Notes: a model not told the origin generated them from the sequence alone. A DNA stretch of 64,000 bases from Hippopus hippopus (GCA_946811185.2 OX328108.1:2813501-2877500); one strand, 5' to 3'; shown: positions 19,867 to 30,493, counted from the stretch's first letter. A program made the numbers and translations.

Positions 19867-20439
19867 ACTAATTCATGGTCATTTTGTTATCAGTTGTCAA
19901 ATTTTCCTTGTTTTTCGTTTTCGTTGCAAAAATTCTATTATTAATTTGCATAGATCTAGTCTTCCATCTTTCATTTATCATTTTCTTTTATTTCTTTTTT
20001 TTTTAAATCTAGTTTGTATATAAATATGTTCATGGTTACTTCTTCGTTTGTACAATGTGCTCCAGAGTTCTGACCGAGGAATGGGTTTTGCGATTTCGTC
20101 CTTTTATTGCAAAGGCCTTTTTTTTCGGATTGGAATTAGGTTGCACGTTTCCTCTTTTTTAAAATTATTTTGGTTGTATGGTTATTATTCTTGATCTGTC
20201 CTTTTTGTTTTTTCATTCTTTTGTATTCTGTTTAGATGATTATTGCTTTTATAATGCTCGCCAATTTGGCGGATAAACAGTAAGATAATAATATTATTGT
20301 GTACGTGAAATGACCCCCCCCCCCCCCCTTTTAATATTTACGTATAACACGACTGCAGCAGACCGACTCTTCTGTCAACAATTTGTTACTTAGATAAGCT
20401 TATCAAAGACTGCATTTTTTTGGCATTATTTTATTACCT
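19867..20439. other. No recognisable feature
   Basis: Poly-pyrimidine rich; a 16-17 base C run at about 20316 is the only notable item. Confidence 0.45.
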
Positions 20440-20598
20440 TAGTTTAAGTGGTTGAATGTTTCTTTGGAAGCGGATAGAAAGCATTGTGAGAAATGACGAG
20501 AATGCTAGTTACCAACATTTTTTCTTTTCCTGCGATGTTTTCAAAAGCTTTCACTCTCTCACGGTCTTTAAAACCACGGGATTCTTTGGTAAATGCAA
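20440..20598. mobile_element. hA MITE copy, partial
   Basis: GATAGAAAGCATTGTGAG arm, GAATGCTAGTTACCAAC centre, TTCAAAAGCTTTCACTCTC, ACGGTCTTTAAAACCACGGG and TTTGGTAAATG end. Confidence 0.7.
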
Positions 20599-20778
20599 AA
20601 ACTATTTCTAGTTATTATGTTTTTACATTAAATAAATGTCACTTATTGTATATACATGTAAATTGTAGGTTATGTAGATTAGCGGCCTAAATACTAAATT
20701 AAGACATAGAAATTGGAGTTATGACTCTGCCAGTATATGTAATCTTTAAAAGATCTGTTCTATTCGTAAATTCTTCTA

Positions 20779-20900
20779 ACGGTAACCAGTATTTTCTCCT
20801 ATTTTCCCCCGAACGTTTTCTAAACTTGTAAAGACAATTTTCCCGTCATTTTGGCAACTTTTCATTTGTCTTCCGCAACTGCTTTCAAAAGTAGTTTTAA
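20779..20900. repeat. hA MITE right half
   Basis: GGTAACCAGTATTTTCTCC, AACGTTTTCTAAACTTG, TTTGTCTTCCGCAACTGC. Left half missing. Confidence 0.65.
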
Positions 20901-20936
20901 TCCTACAGTGACTTAATTTAACTGAAATAAAAATAC

Positions 20937-20940
<4 letters not shown>

Positions 20941-21025
<85 letters not shown>
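20941..21025 (+). repeat. (AG)n microsatellite, about 85 bp
   Basis: Uninterrupted AG dinucleotides; the Ser-Leu open frame on the other strand is an artefact. Confidence 0.98.
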
Positions 21026-21029
<4 letters not shown>

Positions 21030-21143
21030 GCATCCTACTGCGGTTTTTTTTTCAATCTTTATTTCAGTCTTTACTTCTAACCGTGTCTTGATGTAAATAC
21101 ATGGTAATTCATTTATTCAATTTCCAGTTTATTTGGGAAATTA

Positions 21144-21171
21144 AATAAATAAATAAATAAATAAATAAATC
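21144..21171 (+). repeat. (AAAT)n microsatellite
   Basis: Seven AAAT units. Confidence 0.9.
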
Positions 21172-21297
21172 CGGAGAATTGTCTATAATACGCTCACTCC
21201 TACCCATGATTACTCTCGACAGATACTTAATTATTTTTGAAAACATCTCGGCAAGAAGACAACTTTGACAAAATCCACCCACATATTTTGATGAATT

Positions 21298-21380
21298 AAA
21301 CCTTTACTATACAACTCCGAATTTTAAAAACAAAGGACTTTCTAAAACATTATGAAAAAAAAGGAGAAAATACTGGTGTG
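21298..21380. repeat. hA MITE left fragment
   Basis: AAACCTTTACTATACAACTC start and AAAACATTATGAAAAAAAAG, GGAGAAAATACTGG arm; the palindrome is not completed. Confidence 0.6.
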
Positions 21381-21439
21381 TAGGCCTATTAAGAAAAATT
21401 GTTTTGCATTGATTGCATTCACTATCGTCTGGTCGTCTG

Positions 21440-21830
21440 CCTTTTTTTTTAATTAATGATAGATCTAGATCTAGAATCTATGTCAAAATCTAAGAAAATG
21501 AAAAAAAAAAGAACCACCTTTTTTACAAAAAAAAAAGAGAAGTAAAAAACGAATGAGATATTCTTTTAATTTCTGTTTAGATAAAAAAAAAAAATCCACT
21601 GTTCCAAAGAGTGTTAAATTCTAATTCTGAAATGATCGATTCAAAATTAATTCTTTTGATAATTTTAAGGAGAAAAAATCTTTTGTTGGAAAGCTTTCAA
21701 CTGTGCGGGAGGGTCGAATTTTCTGTTTCAATTAAATAGCTATAAATATTCATCAGTTGTAACCAAAACTCCGCCTATTCTCTTCTTCGATTGGTCGATT
21801 TTTATCAGCTCTAAAAATATCTGCTTTGTA
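21440..21830. other. No recognisable feature
   Basis: Poly-A and AGATCTAGATCTAGA words only. Confidence 0.45.
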
Positions 21831-21965
21831 AATAATACCACTGCCGTTTAGCCTGTCACGTGACTAACCGTCGTAAAGGAGATATGCAGAGTGTACCGAA
21901 ACTATGTCGTTTCTTTGTTTACTGTTTTTGTTTTTGATTTAATTCTGTTCACTTGAGAGGTAAGT
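21831..21965 (+). promoter_or_regulatory. Candidate promoter and untranslated exon
   Basis: Low-repeat DNA with TGTCACGTGACT (E-box palindrome, USF/MYC-type) at about 21857 and a donor-like CACTTGAGAGGTAAGTCAG at about 21952. No TATA box in a clear position. The call rests on motif combination with the ATG context downstream and is weak alone. Confidence 0.3.
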
Positions 21966-22093
21966 CAGTTTATATATTTTACTGTAAACTTCAACATTTA
22001 TTTTTGTCTGTCTTCTGTCAACGCTTGAAAAGGTTTCAGCCCACCTCGAATATATTTGGGAGTCCAAAATTAGCATCTGACAAATTTTACAAG

Positions 22094-22141
22094 ATGGCGG
22101 CGCCCAACGAGATATTTGAATTGCAGTGTGTGTGTGTGTAA
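22094..22141 (+). CDS. Candidate first coding exon (MAAPNEIFELQ)
   Basis: The start context ACAAGATGGCGGCGCCC contains AAGATGGCGGC, the YY1-type motif that in many animal genes overlaps the initiator and start codon. The frame reads MAAPNEIFELQ and then enters a short GT run leading to GTAAAC, a possible donor at about 22138, before an in-frame TAA. The frame is also open upstream to about 21953. I do not recognise the protein and no second exon can be linked by eye. It could be chance. Confidence 0.25.
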   Translation: MAAPNEIFELQCVCV

Positions 22142-22144
22142 ACC

Positions 22145-22575
22145 TTTTGTGAACTAATCGCTGATTTATCAACCACTGATAAACGTGTCATGTAGCGTAG
22201 CTGGCGATATACACACGCTGTGTAAACTTACACTATATTGGATGACATGCTATGCATATGTAAACACTAAACTCGTTATTTCGATTTGTTATTTTTCAAT
22301 TTACGTGTATGGTTTTATTCAAATGAGGCGACCACCCGCGTTTTTATTCCTTCTATGTACGTCTGCTTTGACTGTATTTGTATCAGTTATTTTATGATGT
22401 ATGCGATGTTTTATCAGGTCTATTCCATTGGTTTAAATTTTCAAAATCGAATTCGGTCGTAAACTTCACTATATGCCTGTAAATATAAATAAGTGAAGCG
22501 TTGGTAAAATCATGAAACGCGGGTTGTGTGGTGCTGGCGTGCAGCCGATACGCTTGATCGAGTCGTCTGCTTTTC
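22145..22575. other. No recognisable feature
   Basis: A 70-codon open frame at 22185-22397 has hydrophobic stretches but no motif. Confidence 0.45.
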
Positions 22576-22577
22576 AC

Positions 22578-22787
22578 CCTGATGCTGCTAAAGCGCGACT
22601 CACTGACCTTTAGCGGACAGTGTAGATCAAGATCAGACTGCACAGAACGTGCAGTCTGATCTATGATCTACACAGTCCGATAAAGAGATATTTTACTTTA
22701 AGTATATCAATTTGAAATAGGATTATTCGGGTTTTTACTACCGGCTTGAAAGTTGGGTTTAACTAATTTAGCAGGTTAAGAGTTAAC
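22578..22787 (+). mobile_element. hB MITE copy
   Basis: CTGATGCTGCTAAAGCGCGA start, GGACAGTGTAGATC hairpin, TAATTTAGCAGGTTAAGAG and TTAAC end. Confidence 0.85.
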
Positions 22788-22911
22788 AATTAGCATAATA
22801 CCGTCTGGTTGACTTAGTGCTATAAATAGTTCATTGAATCAGGAAAAGCGTATTGTATCACGGTTTTAGTACTTGACCTATATTTCACCCTTATCAGAAA
22901 AACACGGTTTA

Positions 22912-23120
22912 ACCCCTATACTGCTAAATAACAAAACTGAAATTTTCAATTCAACAGTAAAAACCCAAATATTGCTCTTTAAAAGTTACATTTCGGGGAA
23001 TAATACCTCCTTATCGGACAGTGAAGATCCAAGATCAGACTGCACGTTCTATGCAGTCTGATCTTGATCTACACTGTCCGTTAAAGGTGGGTAAGTCGCG
23101 CTTAGAAGCCTAAAAGTTAA
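22912..23120 (-). mobile_element. hB MITE copy, opposite orientation
   Basis: TAACCCCTATACTGCTAAAT start, CTCCTTATCGGACAGTG, GCACGTTCTATGCAG apex, AAGTCGCGCTTAGAAGCC and TTAAC end. With the previous copy it forms a facing pair about 125 bp apart. Confidence 0.9.
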
Positions 23121-23870
23121 CGGAAACAAAAAATAAATCTACTGGAAGTTATTGAATTGCCGTTCTTTTGTAAGCAGTCATTAGATTATTTATTGTAAGA
23201 CCTGGGTTTCTTGTCCCCCTTTTTTTTTTAGATCTGTGAAAGACTCGACTGAATACATATCCTCAAAATTGTGTAGATCTATAAATTTGTAGTAGATCTA
23301 CACCTATCAATGAAACCTTCAAATTACACGAAAAACAAGACTTTGAAAGTCGTGCAACATAACGTTATTATTGAATACCGTCGGTATACAGGATGTTTTT
23401 TCCTTAGTTTTATAAATTATATCCCTGTTACTTTGATAAAACTATGGAATTGTGAATTATGAAATGATGCAGACCAGTAACGTTACCTGTTATTGCGCCA
23501 AATTGATTAACAGCTGAAGAAAGATGTTAAATTGCATCTATTTTGGAAGATTGTGAGTTACTTTATATGACCACTTGACTTTAAACCTGGACGACTTCGC
23601 TAACTATTTCCTTCTTTTCTTTAACTATTGCTTAGAAAATAGAGCACACACTTGCACTGTTCTTAATTAAGCTATTACATCTGTTTTTTTTTTTAAATTC
23701 TTGGTCTCGGAACTAACAAAATGTGAAATTATTAATATTGTTCTTAACATTTTAAAACTTATTTTAGTTGAAAGATAATTTTGCTGTATTTCAACAATGT
23801 TCTTAAAGTAAACAGTGTACTGTGATTACATTTGTGTGCAGATATTAACCTAGATGTGGTCAAGTATAAT
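23121..23870. other. No recognisable feature
   Basis: AT-rich, no family match. Confidence 0.45.
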
Positions 23871-24122
23871 TGAGCCTTGCACTGTGAAAAAAAAGGGGGG
23901 GGGGTTAATGCATTTGCCAAAAGTATCGACCCATGTTAGCCTGCGCTGTCCGCGCAGGCTGACATCGGTCGAAACTTTTTGCTATTGGCTAATTTTTTTC
24001 TTGTCCTAGGAACATTTTAACTCAGGACTAGAGTTATTAGACAATAAAGATTTTATGGATCCATAATAATACGATGACTTGCTTGGTATGATGCAATTCA
24101 ACCCCTTTTGCCGACCGTGGCT
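23871..24122 (+). mobile_element. hC foldback copy
   Basis: GAGCCTTGCACTGTGAAAA, hairpin TTAGCCTGCGCTGTCCGCGC, TTTTGCTATTGGC, TTATGGATCCATAATAATAC, CCCCTTTTGCC and CGTGGCT end. Confidence 0.85.
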
Positions 24123-24284
24123 AAAGTTATTGATATTTCTGATAGGTCTACCGGCGAGATTTGACATACTGCACAGCGGTGGATAATGTTGCACAGTTTT
24201 ACCCGTGACTTGCCAATTTTATTTCGTTGACTTTTTGTCGTGTAATTTTTTTTTTTACCAAAGATGGCGATTACGCGACTGAAA

Positions 24285-24445
24285 CCTGCGTCAGTATTCA
24301 CCACCCATTCGTAAGAACACTCTTGGTCGACAAGCGATAGATTTTGCAAGGAACACAACATCCATTTGGTTTAACCAATCCAAAAAAGTTGTTTTACTTC
24401 AGATTTAGAAAAGTCATTGAGAACAAGACTAACAATATTCATATG
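24285..24445. repeat. hG-type MITE, diverged
   Basis: AGTATTCACCACCCATTCGT at one side and AATATTCATATGAATGATTGGTG at the other are inverted; CCATTTGGTTTAACCAATCC lies inside as in 30.1-30.26 kb. Confidence 0.6.
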
Positions 24446-24715
24446 AATGATTGGTGGCCCGAGTCGAGATCACACTGCACATGTATGATATTATGATACC
24501 AGGCTAATCTTGCTCTGTTCCAAATCTCTTCGCAAAAAAACACTCAGAGCCATCTATTGCAGGATAGGACAAAAGACAACATTATATTATACTTTTACTT
24601 GACAGTTCAATTTTGTGTTACAAAATTATCTGACGTTATCAAAATAAATAGAAAGGTAGTAGATCTCTCGCCGCTGGCAATGATACGGTAAAATTAATTT
24701 AAATTTGAATCTTAT

Positions 24716-24810
24716 ATGTAAAGAAGACTTTGTGGAATAAGAAAAAATTGCTGGTTACCAGCATTTTCGTATTTTTCTACAATGTTTTCTGAAGGCTTCT
24801 ACATCGGGAT
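24716..24810. repeat. hA MITE core
   Basis: TTGTGGAATAAG arm, TTGCTGGTTACCAGCATTTT centre, TTCTACAATGTTTTCTGAAG. Confidence 0.7.
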
Positions 24811-24917
24811 CGGGGTTGGTATGTGATCATAAGGGCTAAATGGAATATATTTATTTTTGGATATGACATAATCCTTTAAAAAACAGTCGAGATCATAGAA
24901 GATGATGCATTTTAACG

Positions 24918-25082
24918 GCGTTCGGTGAAAATGGGGTTTAATGCATCGCTGTAATGCCAAATGTTATACCAAAACAAGTCATCATTTTGTTTAAAATCTA
25001 GCTGAAAACTGAGGTAGAACGGTTCTTTGGTAGAATATCTACCAATTGCAAAAATTATCGATCCAAGTGGATACTAGTTGTT
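24918..25082 (-). repeat. hC fragment
   Basis: AAATGGGGTTTAATGCATCG, CAAGTCATCATTTTG, TGAGGTAGAACGGTTCTTTG and AATTATCGATCC; truncated before the GC-rich hairpin. Confidence 0.65.
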
Positions 25083-25489
25083 AGATGTATTATACTATCT
25101 GTTCGCGAAACATAACTCATAGTCAATTCATGCACCGAATGTGTTGCATTTACTGACACCGTAATTTGTGCTTTCAACATTTTTTCCATGGTTTTGTGTT
25201 ATTCGGTAGAATCGTTGTGACTCCAGCAACACAATCTCTTGAACATTAATTCTTTTCAACACACAAAAATGTTATTTATCCATATTGAATGCACTGGTAG
25301 ATGAAATATTACAGAACAAAATTAACAAATATTAGAAAATATAATATCGTTGGGAAACTGCTCATACACATGGCTTAGTTAATGCGCAATGTTTTTGCAA
25401 GGATAGGAAATATTTTGGAGAAAGATGAAAATACTATTAAGCCATTTGGGAAGCTTTTTGAGATGAAATAGTAAATTTGGCTTAGTTGA
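25083..25489. other. No recognisable feature apart from weak hA traces
   Basis: GGAAATATTTTGGAGAAAG near 25405 may be a decayed hA arm. Confidence 0.4.
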
Positions 25490-25608
25490 AGGGCATTGTC
25501 TTGGAAAGGATTGCAAATATTTTGGGGAAAGGAGAACATGCTGGTTATCCATAGAATTGTTTAAAAGCCTTCATGCTCCCAAAGTCGTTAGAACACGTGA
25601 TTGTTTGC
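25490..25608. repeat. hA MITE fragment
   Basis: GGGGAAAGGAGAACATGCTGG then AAAGTCGTTAGAACACGTGA and TTGTTTGCATAA. Confidence 0.6.
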
Positions 25609-25611
25609 ATA

Positions 25612-25836
25612 ACCCTTTACCACACAATCCCGACTTTTAACGACCCTAGGAATGAAGCCTTCTGAAAACATTGTGGGAAAAGGAGAAAATGCTGGTAACC
25701 AGCATTTTCTCCTTTTCCTACAATGTTTTCTACCCTGCTGGAAACAAATTTCAATTTTTGAGTTATGTTTATTTTGTCGTCTGCAAGTGCTTTCAATTTG
25801 GACCAGTCTAAAATTTTGTCATCTGGTAAAGAGTTA
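25612..25836. mobile_element. hA MITE, reference-quality copy
   Basis: CCCTTTACCACACAATCCCG start, CTTTTAACGACCCT, arms AAAACATTGTGGGAAAAGGA / TCCTTTTCCTACAATGTTTT with GCTGGTAACCAGC apex (about 25690-25702), TTTTGTCGTCTGCAAGTGC, TTTCAATTTGGACCAGTC, and TCTGGTAAAGAGTTAA end. Use as the family exemplar. Confidence 0.95.
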
Positions 25837-25837
25837 A

Positions 25838-26324
25838 AGGTAAATATGTGTAGTTGTGTCAGTTTTCTGAGCTTGAAAGTGTAATTTATGCTTCTGTGTA
25901 AAGATAAAATATATTTCAAGTACAAGGGTAGCTTGAACAAATAAACGGAACAAAGACAGAAAGACGTGGAAGATAGAATCAAACTCAAGTATACGTTTGG
26001 ATTTTATCTGCGACAAAAGCTATCAAGTGCATTAATCTATAGAGTATCACTATACACTGTAAAATTTATACAGAAATGAGCCTGCTCCGGTTCTAGCTCT
26101 CGTAGTGAATGTCCAAATTAAAGACGAAATGATTGTTTTGTAAGATGTTACCTGTTTACACAACGACTATGTTGTGGGTACTCACTGTATTAAATTTTGT
26201 CTCTGTTCGTCTGGCAGCGAGAAAATATTGATACAAACGGATACCTATCGCTCATGTCTGTAAGCAAGACGAATTGCAATATGTTATAATGTATAGGCAT
26301 TTCTCTGTGAAAAGGGGCTTAAAG
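25838..26324. other. No recognisable feature
   Basis: No family match until the CTCTGTGAAAAGGGGC word near 26304, a lone hC-type terminus. Confidence 0.45.
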
Positions 26325-26980
26325 CCCCAATAGCGGTCAAAAATAAACGATGCGAGTGTTAAAATGCATTTATATTTAAATCATACCATTAAAAATTATG
26401 AAGATTATTGTAGATATGACATTTTGTTATTGTATGGTCGGTCTAGGTGTTACTCGCTCGCAGAAAAAATAATTTTTAGATGTTGGTCATAGTTGCTAGG
26501 TCGCTCTGTCTTTTGTTTATTTTTACCTGGTTTTGAATTACATGATTCTGTGGGCGACTACCACTTGGCTCGACTGTTCAATAACAGTTTGCCATCGTCA
26601 CAATGCCCCGCCCGGGTGGCTCAGTGGTGAGCGTGTCGGACTCATGACCTGGTGGTTGTGAGTTCGATACCCGGTTGAGGCGAACCTTCCTTCCGGCGTA
26701 TTTTCGCCTCTCACCCCTGCTGAAGCATGTGAGAAAAGTAGTCGGTGGCTTTGGAAAGAAAGTTGTGTTAGTACTGGTGTGAGAAAGCCAGGAAACACAT
26801 GTGCGTCACCGACCGCCATGATATGACCTTAGCTGTTAAAGTGGCGTTAAACCCCAATACAACCAACCAACCAACCATCGTCACAATAATCTCCATTCTT
26901 TTAAAAGGTATGATTTATATTTTAAAATGCATTTTAACACTCGTTTTGTTTACTTTTGGCCGCTCCTTGACCTTAGATGC
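26325..26980. mobile_element. hD foldback element, split by a SINE
   Basis: Left end CCCCAATAGCGGTCAAAAAT and right end TTTACTTTTGGCCGCT are inverted, as are GAGTGTTAAAATGCATTTAT and ATTTTAAAATGCATTTTAAC. The central ATTTT...GGTCGCTCTGTC...CTGGTTTTGAA segment matches 29.4 and 42.4 kb. A SINE occupies 26605-26874. Confidence 0.85.
26605..26874 (+). mobile_element. tRNA-headed SINE, copy 3, perfect 13 bp target duplication
   Basis: CCATCGTCACAAT flanks it at 26592-26604 and 26875-26887. A box GGTGGCTCAGTGGTGAGCG, B box GAGTTCGATACCC, body TTTTCGCCTCTCACC and GTACTGGTGTGAGAAAG, then GTGGCGTTAAACCCC and a CCAA-repeat tail. The duplication of staggered length is the mark of LINE-driven insertion, here into hD. 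Confidence 0.95.
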
Positions 26981-27190
26981 ACCAGCAAAAAGTATCGACA
27001 CAGGTCAGCCTGCGCACTTCGCGCAGGCTGACCTGGGTCCATACTTTTTGCTATTAGTTTTGTGCATGTCAAAGGACCAGCGTGCCTCATGATTCAGTTG
27101 GTTGTTCACACAAAATGGATGCTATGGATCCATAATTATGTGATGACTTGCATGGTATCATGCACCACGGAGATGCTAGCCTTGGTCCAG
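26979..27190 (+). mobile_element. hC foldback, 5' truncated
   Basis: GCAAAAAGTATCGACACAGG, hairpin CAGCCTGCGCACTTCGCGC, GTCAAAGGACCAGCG, GGATCCATAATTATGTGATG, and CACGGAGATGCTAGCC; the outer terminus is missing on the left. Confidence 0.8.
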
Positions 27191-27217
27191 GCGGTAATAA
27201 TCTCTTAATCACTCCTT

Positions 27218-27422
27218 ATCCCTTTACCACACAATCCCGACTTTTAACATCCCTGTGGTAGAGGCATTTTGAAAACATTGTTACCAGCATTTTCTCCTTT
27301 TCCCACAATATTTTCTACCCTATCGAAGACAAATTTCCTTATTTGAGCCACATTTAAATTGTCGTCTACAACTGCATGCAATTTGGACAAGTCTAAATTT
27401 TCGTTTTGTGATAAAGGGTTAT
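27218..27422. mobile_element. hA MITE lacking the left hairpin arm
   Basis: CCCTTTACCACACAATCCCG start jumps from AAAACATTGTT to ACCAGCATTTTCTCC, then GTCTACAACTGCATGC and GATAAAGGGTTA end. Confidence 0.85.
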
Positions 27423-27512
27423 CTTCGTCTCCTTTCACGGCCCATACAGATCTGTGGCAAAACGGTTTATCGATTCCTTAATTCTTACCTCTTTTTTTGA
27501 CAAAAAAAAGGA

Positions 27513-27513
<1 letters not shown>

Positions 27514-27590
<77 letters not shown>
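27514..27590 (+). repeat. (AT)n(GT)n microsatellite
   Basis: A short AT run then about 33 GT units; Cys-Val frames here are artefacts. Confidence 0.97.
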
Positions 27591-27970
27591 TTGGAACCGA
27601 GGCTACGGAGATGCATTTAACCCCCTTTTTGGATAGCATGACTCATATGTATACCGTCGAAGTTGAACGGCTAGAATTTTGTTTCATTTCGACGATATAC
27701 AGATTCATTGAACTTCATCTAAACAATTCCCATAGACAGCCTGTAACTTTGTGCAGCAGTACACCTCTAAAAACATGTTGTCAAAAGATGAAAATGTTCG
27801 TCATTTGTTTTCACTGTGCTACATGTGGTCAATTGCAATCGTGTATTTAGCCCGTTTTATCTGTAGGGTGCCTTGCAAACTCAGCAGACATTTTTAGTCT
27901 AGAAATAAGACCCAAATACATGTAGACACAATTTAAGTGTTTGTCCAGAAAGCCTAAATAAAGTGGATAT
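27591..27970. other. No recognisable feature
   Basis: ATGCATTTAACCCCCTTTTT near 27610 resembles an hC terminus; nothing else seen. Confidence 0.4.
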
Positions 27971-27974
27971 ACAT

Positions 27975-28045
27975 GTTTTGTATATCAAAGATCAGATTGC
28001 ACGTTTTATTTTTGCAATGTAACCTTGATCTACTCTGGCCGCAAA
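27975..28045 (-). repeat. Decayed hB hairpin
   Basis: CAAAGATCAGATTGCACG and AACCTTGATCTACTCTGGCC arms remain. Confidence 0.55.
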
Positions 28046-28199
28046 AGCAGTAACGAACACTTGAAAAGATTACTTTAAACTGTAGTGCCTTGCATCAAAC
28101 CTATAGGAAATAACCAGGCCCGTACAAAGCAACCATTCATAGGAACATTCTGGGTCTTATTCTCCGGATTTTTTTAAAATTAAACGTAAAATTAATCTG

Positions 28200-28712
28200 T
28201 ACTTTACAAAGATATTATTTGAAAGATCTTTGAAAGATCGAAATTTATATTATCGAGTGAACATCATCGTTAATATTTTCACGAGTGGCTGGGGCTGGGC
28301 CACTCGTGAAAATACTAACAATGATGTTCACTCGATAAAATAAAAGATCTTTCACCGAAAAAAAAAAAAGCCCCAAATATTCTATTTATTTCATGTTTCT
28401 GACCCTTTTTTTTGGGGGGGGGGGCTTTCATCAAAATCAAGTAGTTATTTTCGGTAATTCCCCGTGGCGTACCCCCTCCGCATAGCAACGCATTACAATA
28501 TTACGTAAAGCACGAGAAATGCAGGGTAAATTACGTCATATTTTCGTCTTGTTGAAGGGTACGCGCTGTTTACCTAGGTAACTAGTGCGCGGGAACTACT
28601 GTTTCTGCCTTCAATTGAAGAGTTAGAAAATAAAACTGGTCAAGACCATGAAATATCGAACATTATGTCACCGTTATTTCTCAATAAACTACCGAAAAGC
28701 ATGAAATAAATT
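28200..28712 (+). mobile_element. hI element copy 1
   Basis: A palindrome at about 28222-28345 (GTGAACATCATCGTTAATAT, then its inverse after GGGCCACTCG) leads into TTCTATTTATTTCATG, CCCCGTGGCGTACCCCCTCC, GCATAGCAACGCATTACAAT, TTACGTCATATTTT, and closes with AAAGCATGAAATAAAT. The copy at 60130-60564 has the same order. Confidence 0.85.
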
Positions 28713-28965
28713 ATTCTATCGCAAGTTTGTTACAGTACATGATATATAGAACAATCAAATTGAGTAGGATTTGGTAGTTTCCGTTCTGATATACCTTTTC
28801 TTTCTGGAAGGCCAATTTTTGGGGTCAGTGGGTCATTTGATCTGTCTGACCAGAAAAGTTATCTTAATTTGCCTACGAGGTAAAATTAAGGAATGTCCCG
28901 GTTCTGGTTATATCGAAACACGTTAGCTGCTTCATAAACCACTTACCAGAGGCTGACGAAAAAAA

Positions 28966-29160
28966 AAACAAATTGACCTGTCCAAGTTGAAAGCGTTTGT
29001 AGACGACTTTCTAAATATGGCTCGAATAAATGAATTTGTCATTGATAGGGTAGAAAACATCGTGGGAAAAGGAGAAAATGCTGGTTACCAGCATTTTCTC
29101 CTTTACCCACAATGTTTTCGCAAAGCCTTATTTCTCAGGGTCGTTAAAACTCGGGGTTAA
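28966..29160. mobile_element. hA MITE copy
   Basis: TGACCTGTCCAAGTTGAAAG, GTTTGTAGACGAC, hairpin AATGCTGGTTACCAGCATT, AGGGTCGTTAAAACTCGGG and TTAAC end. Confidence 0.9.
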
Positions 29161-29165
29161 CGGCT

Positions 29166-29381
29166 TGAACCACTTACCCAACGACAGAATAGAGAAGACC
29201 TTTCCAAACTCAAAATATTTGCAGCCGACAATTTGTAAATGGAACACAAAAACTGAAATTTGTCTTAGGAAAGGTAGAAACAATGTTAGTAACCAGCATC
29301 TTCTCTTTTTCTCCGCAGTGTTTTTCAAAACCTTCTTCCTGGGGGTTGATAAAAGAAGGGATTATTTGGTAAAGGGTTAAA
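29166..29381. mobile_element. hA MITE copy
   Basis: CACTTACCCAACGACAGAAT start, ATATTTGCAGCCGACAAT, hairpin centre TTAGTAACCAGCATC, TTGGTAAAGGGTTAA end. Confidence 0.85.
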
Positions 29382-29387
29382 GTAACA

Positions 29388-29752
29388 ATAAAGCCCAAAA
29401 GTAAACAAAGTGGGTGTTTAAATGCATTTGAATGTATATCATACCATTTAAAAGTACGGAAATTATTTTGAAGATGACAATCTGTCATTGTACGAATGGT
29501 CCAAGTGTTAGAAGCTGACTGAGAAATTAATCTCAAAACTAGGTTAAAACCTGCCAGGTAGCTGTATCTTTTGTTTACTTTTTGCCTGATTTTAAGTTCT
29601 TTTTTCTGCCAGCGACTAACATATGGCCAGACGACACTATAATAGATTGTCATCTCCACAATATTTTTCATACTCTTAAATGGTATGATTTAAATTTAAA
29701 TGTGTTATGACACCTGCTTTGATATTTTGGCCTTTACTGGGCCTTTTATTTA
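29388..29752. mobile_element. hD foldback copy
   Basis: ACAATAAAGCCCAAAAGTAA start, GTTTAAATGCATTTGAAT, GTCCAAGTGTTAG / CTAACATATGGCC inverted pair, ACCTGCCAGGTAGC centre, and TTTGGCCTTTACTGGGCC end. Confidence 0.85.
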
Positions 29753-30104
29753 TAAAAATAAATCTAACAGATGACTAGGAAAAAACGTGTAAAATATGGA
29801 AAATCGAAATGAATCACGTGTTCAAGGGAGATTTTCGGACACTTTTTTTAATATGACTTTAAAAATTTTCAGTTTGTTTCTAACGTTATTCAGAATCTTT
29901 CCGTAAATAAATTTCCTATCACAAAAGCTACTGCTCGATAAGTTCTCTTTCCATTATTCCATTTCTCTATTTCTTTCCTTTCCTTAAATATTTCTCTCGT
30001 TTCTCTATTCTGCAATTTTTGTTGGCCTTGCCTAAAAAATAAACGAACACTTGAAAAGATTGCTTTAAACTATAGTTCCTTGCATTTAACCTACATGAAA
30101 GAAC
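29753..30104. other. No recognisable feature
   Basis: AT-rich; nothing matched. Confidence 0.45.
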
Positions 30105-30262
30105 TGGGCCCGTATTCGTCAATTTAAAAGTAACGCAACTTATGTTTGGCTAAACCATTTGGTGTAGCCAATCAGAAGTTGTGTTACATTCAAATTTAGA
30201 AAATCTTGGCGAATAAGATTAAGAATGTTCGTATAAGAATGGTTGGTGAATACGGGCCCAGG
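30105..30262. mobile_element. hG MITE with GGGCCCGTATTC termini
   Basis: Starts GGGCCCGTATTCGTCAAT and ends GGTGAATACGGGCCC. Internal inverted pair CAACTTATGTTTGGCTAAAC / GTAGCCAATCAGAAGTTG. About 155 bp, non-coding. Confidence 0.85.
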
Positions 30263-30400
30263 GCCTGTATTCAACAACAATTTTACTCTGTATTCTTAGT
30301 CTTATTCTGGATTTGGAAAATAACACAATATCTGATTGGTCGGGTCGTTTATTTCGGCCAATCAGAATTGTTTAACTTTGACGTTTAGAATATTTTGTTG
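30263..30400. repeat. Second hG-type half adjacent
   Basis: AGGGCCTGTATTCAACAAC start, then ATATCTGATTGGTCGGG / CGGCCAATCAGAATTG inverted pair; no closing terminus. Confidence 0.65.
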
Positions 30401-30493
30401 GGGATACTAGTTTGAATTGCCTAAGTTCAACAAATGTCAAAAGAGAACTCGATACCTATACCAGATTTTTGTAAAGAAATGATACTATAATAT

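Noticed and set aside
20776..21033. Ser-Leu repeat open frame
   Set aside because: Translation of the (AG)n tract.
25655..25735. CRISPR-like or microRNA locus
   Set aside because: Spaced palindromes are dispersed MITEs, not a regular array with unique spacers. The stem could form a hairpin RNA but no expression evidence exists.
27497..27850. Cys-Val-rich 117-codon open frame
   Set aside because: Starts in the (GT)n microsatellite; the rest has no motif.
29210..29671. 153-codon minus-strand open frame
   Set aside because: It is made from hA and hD repeat sequence joined end to end.
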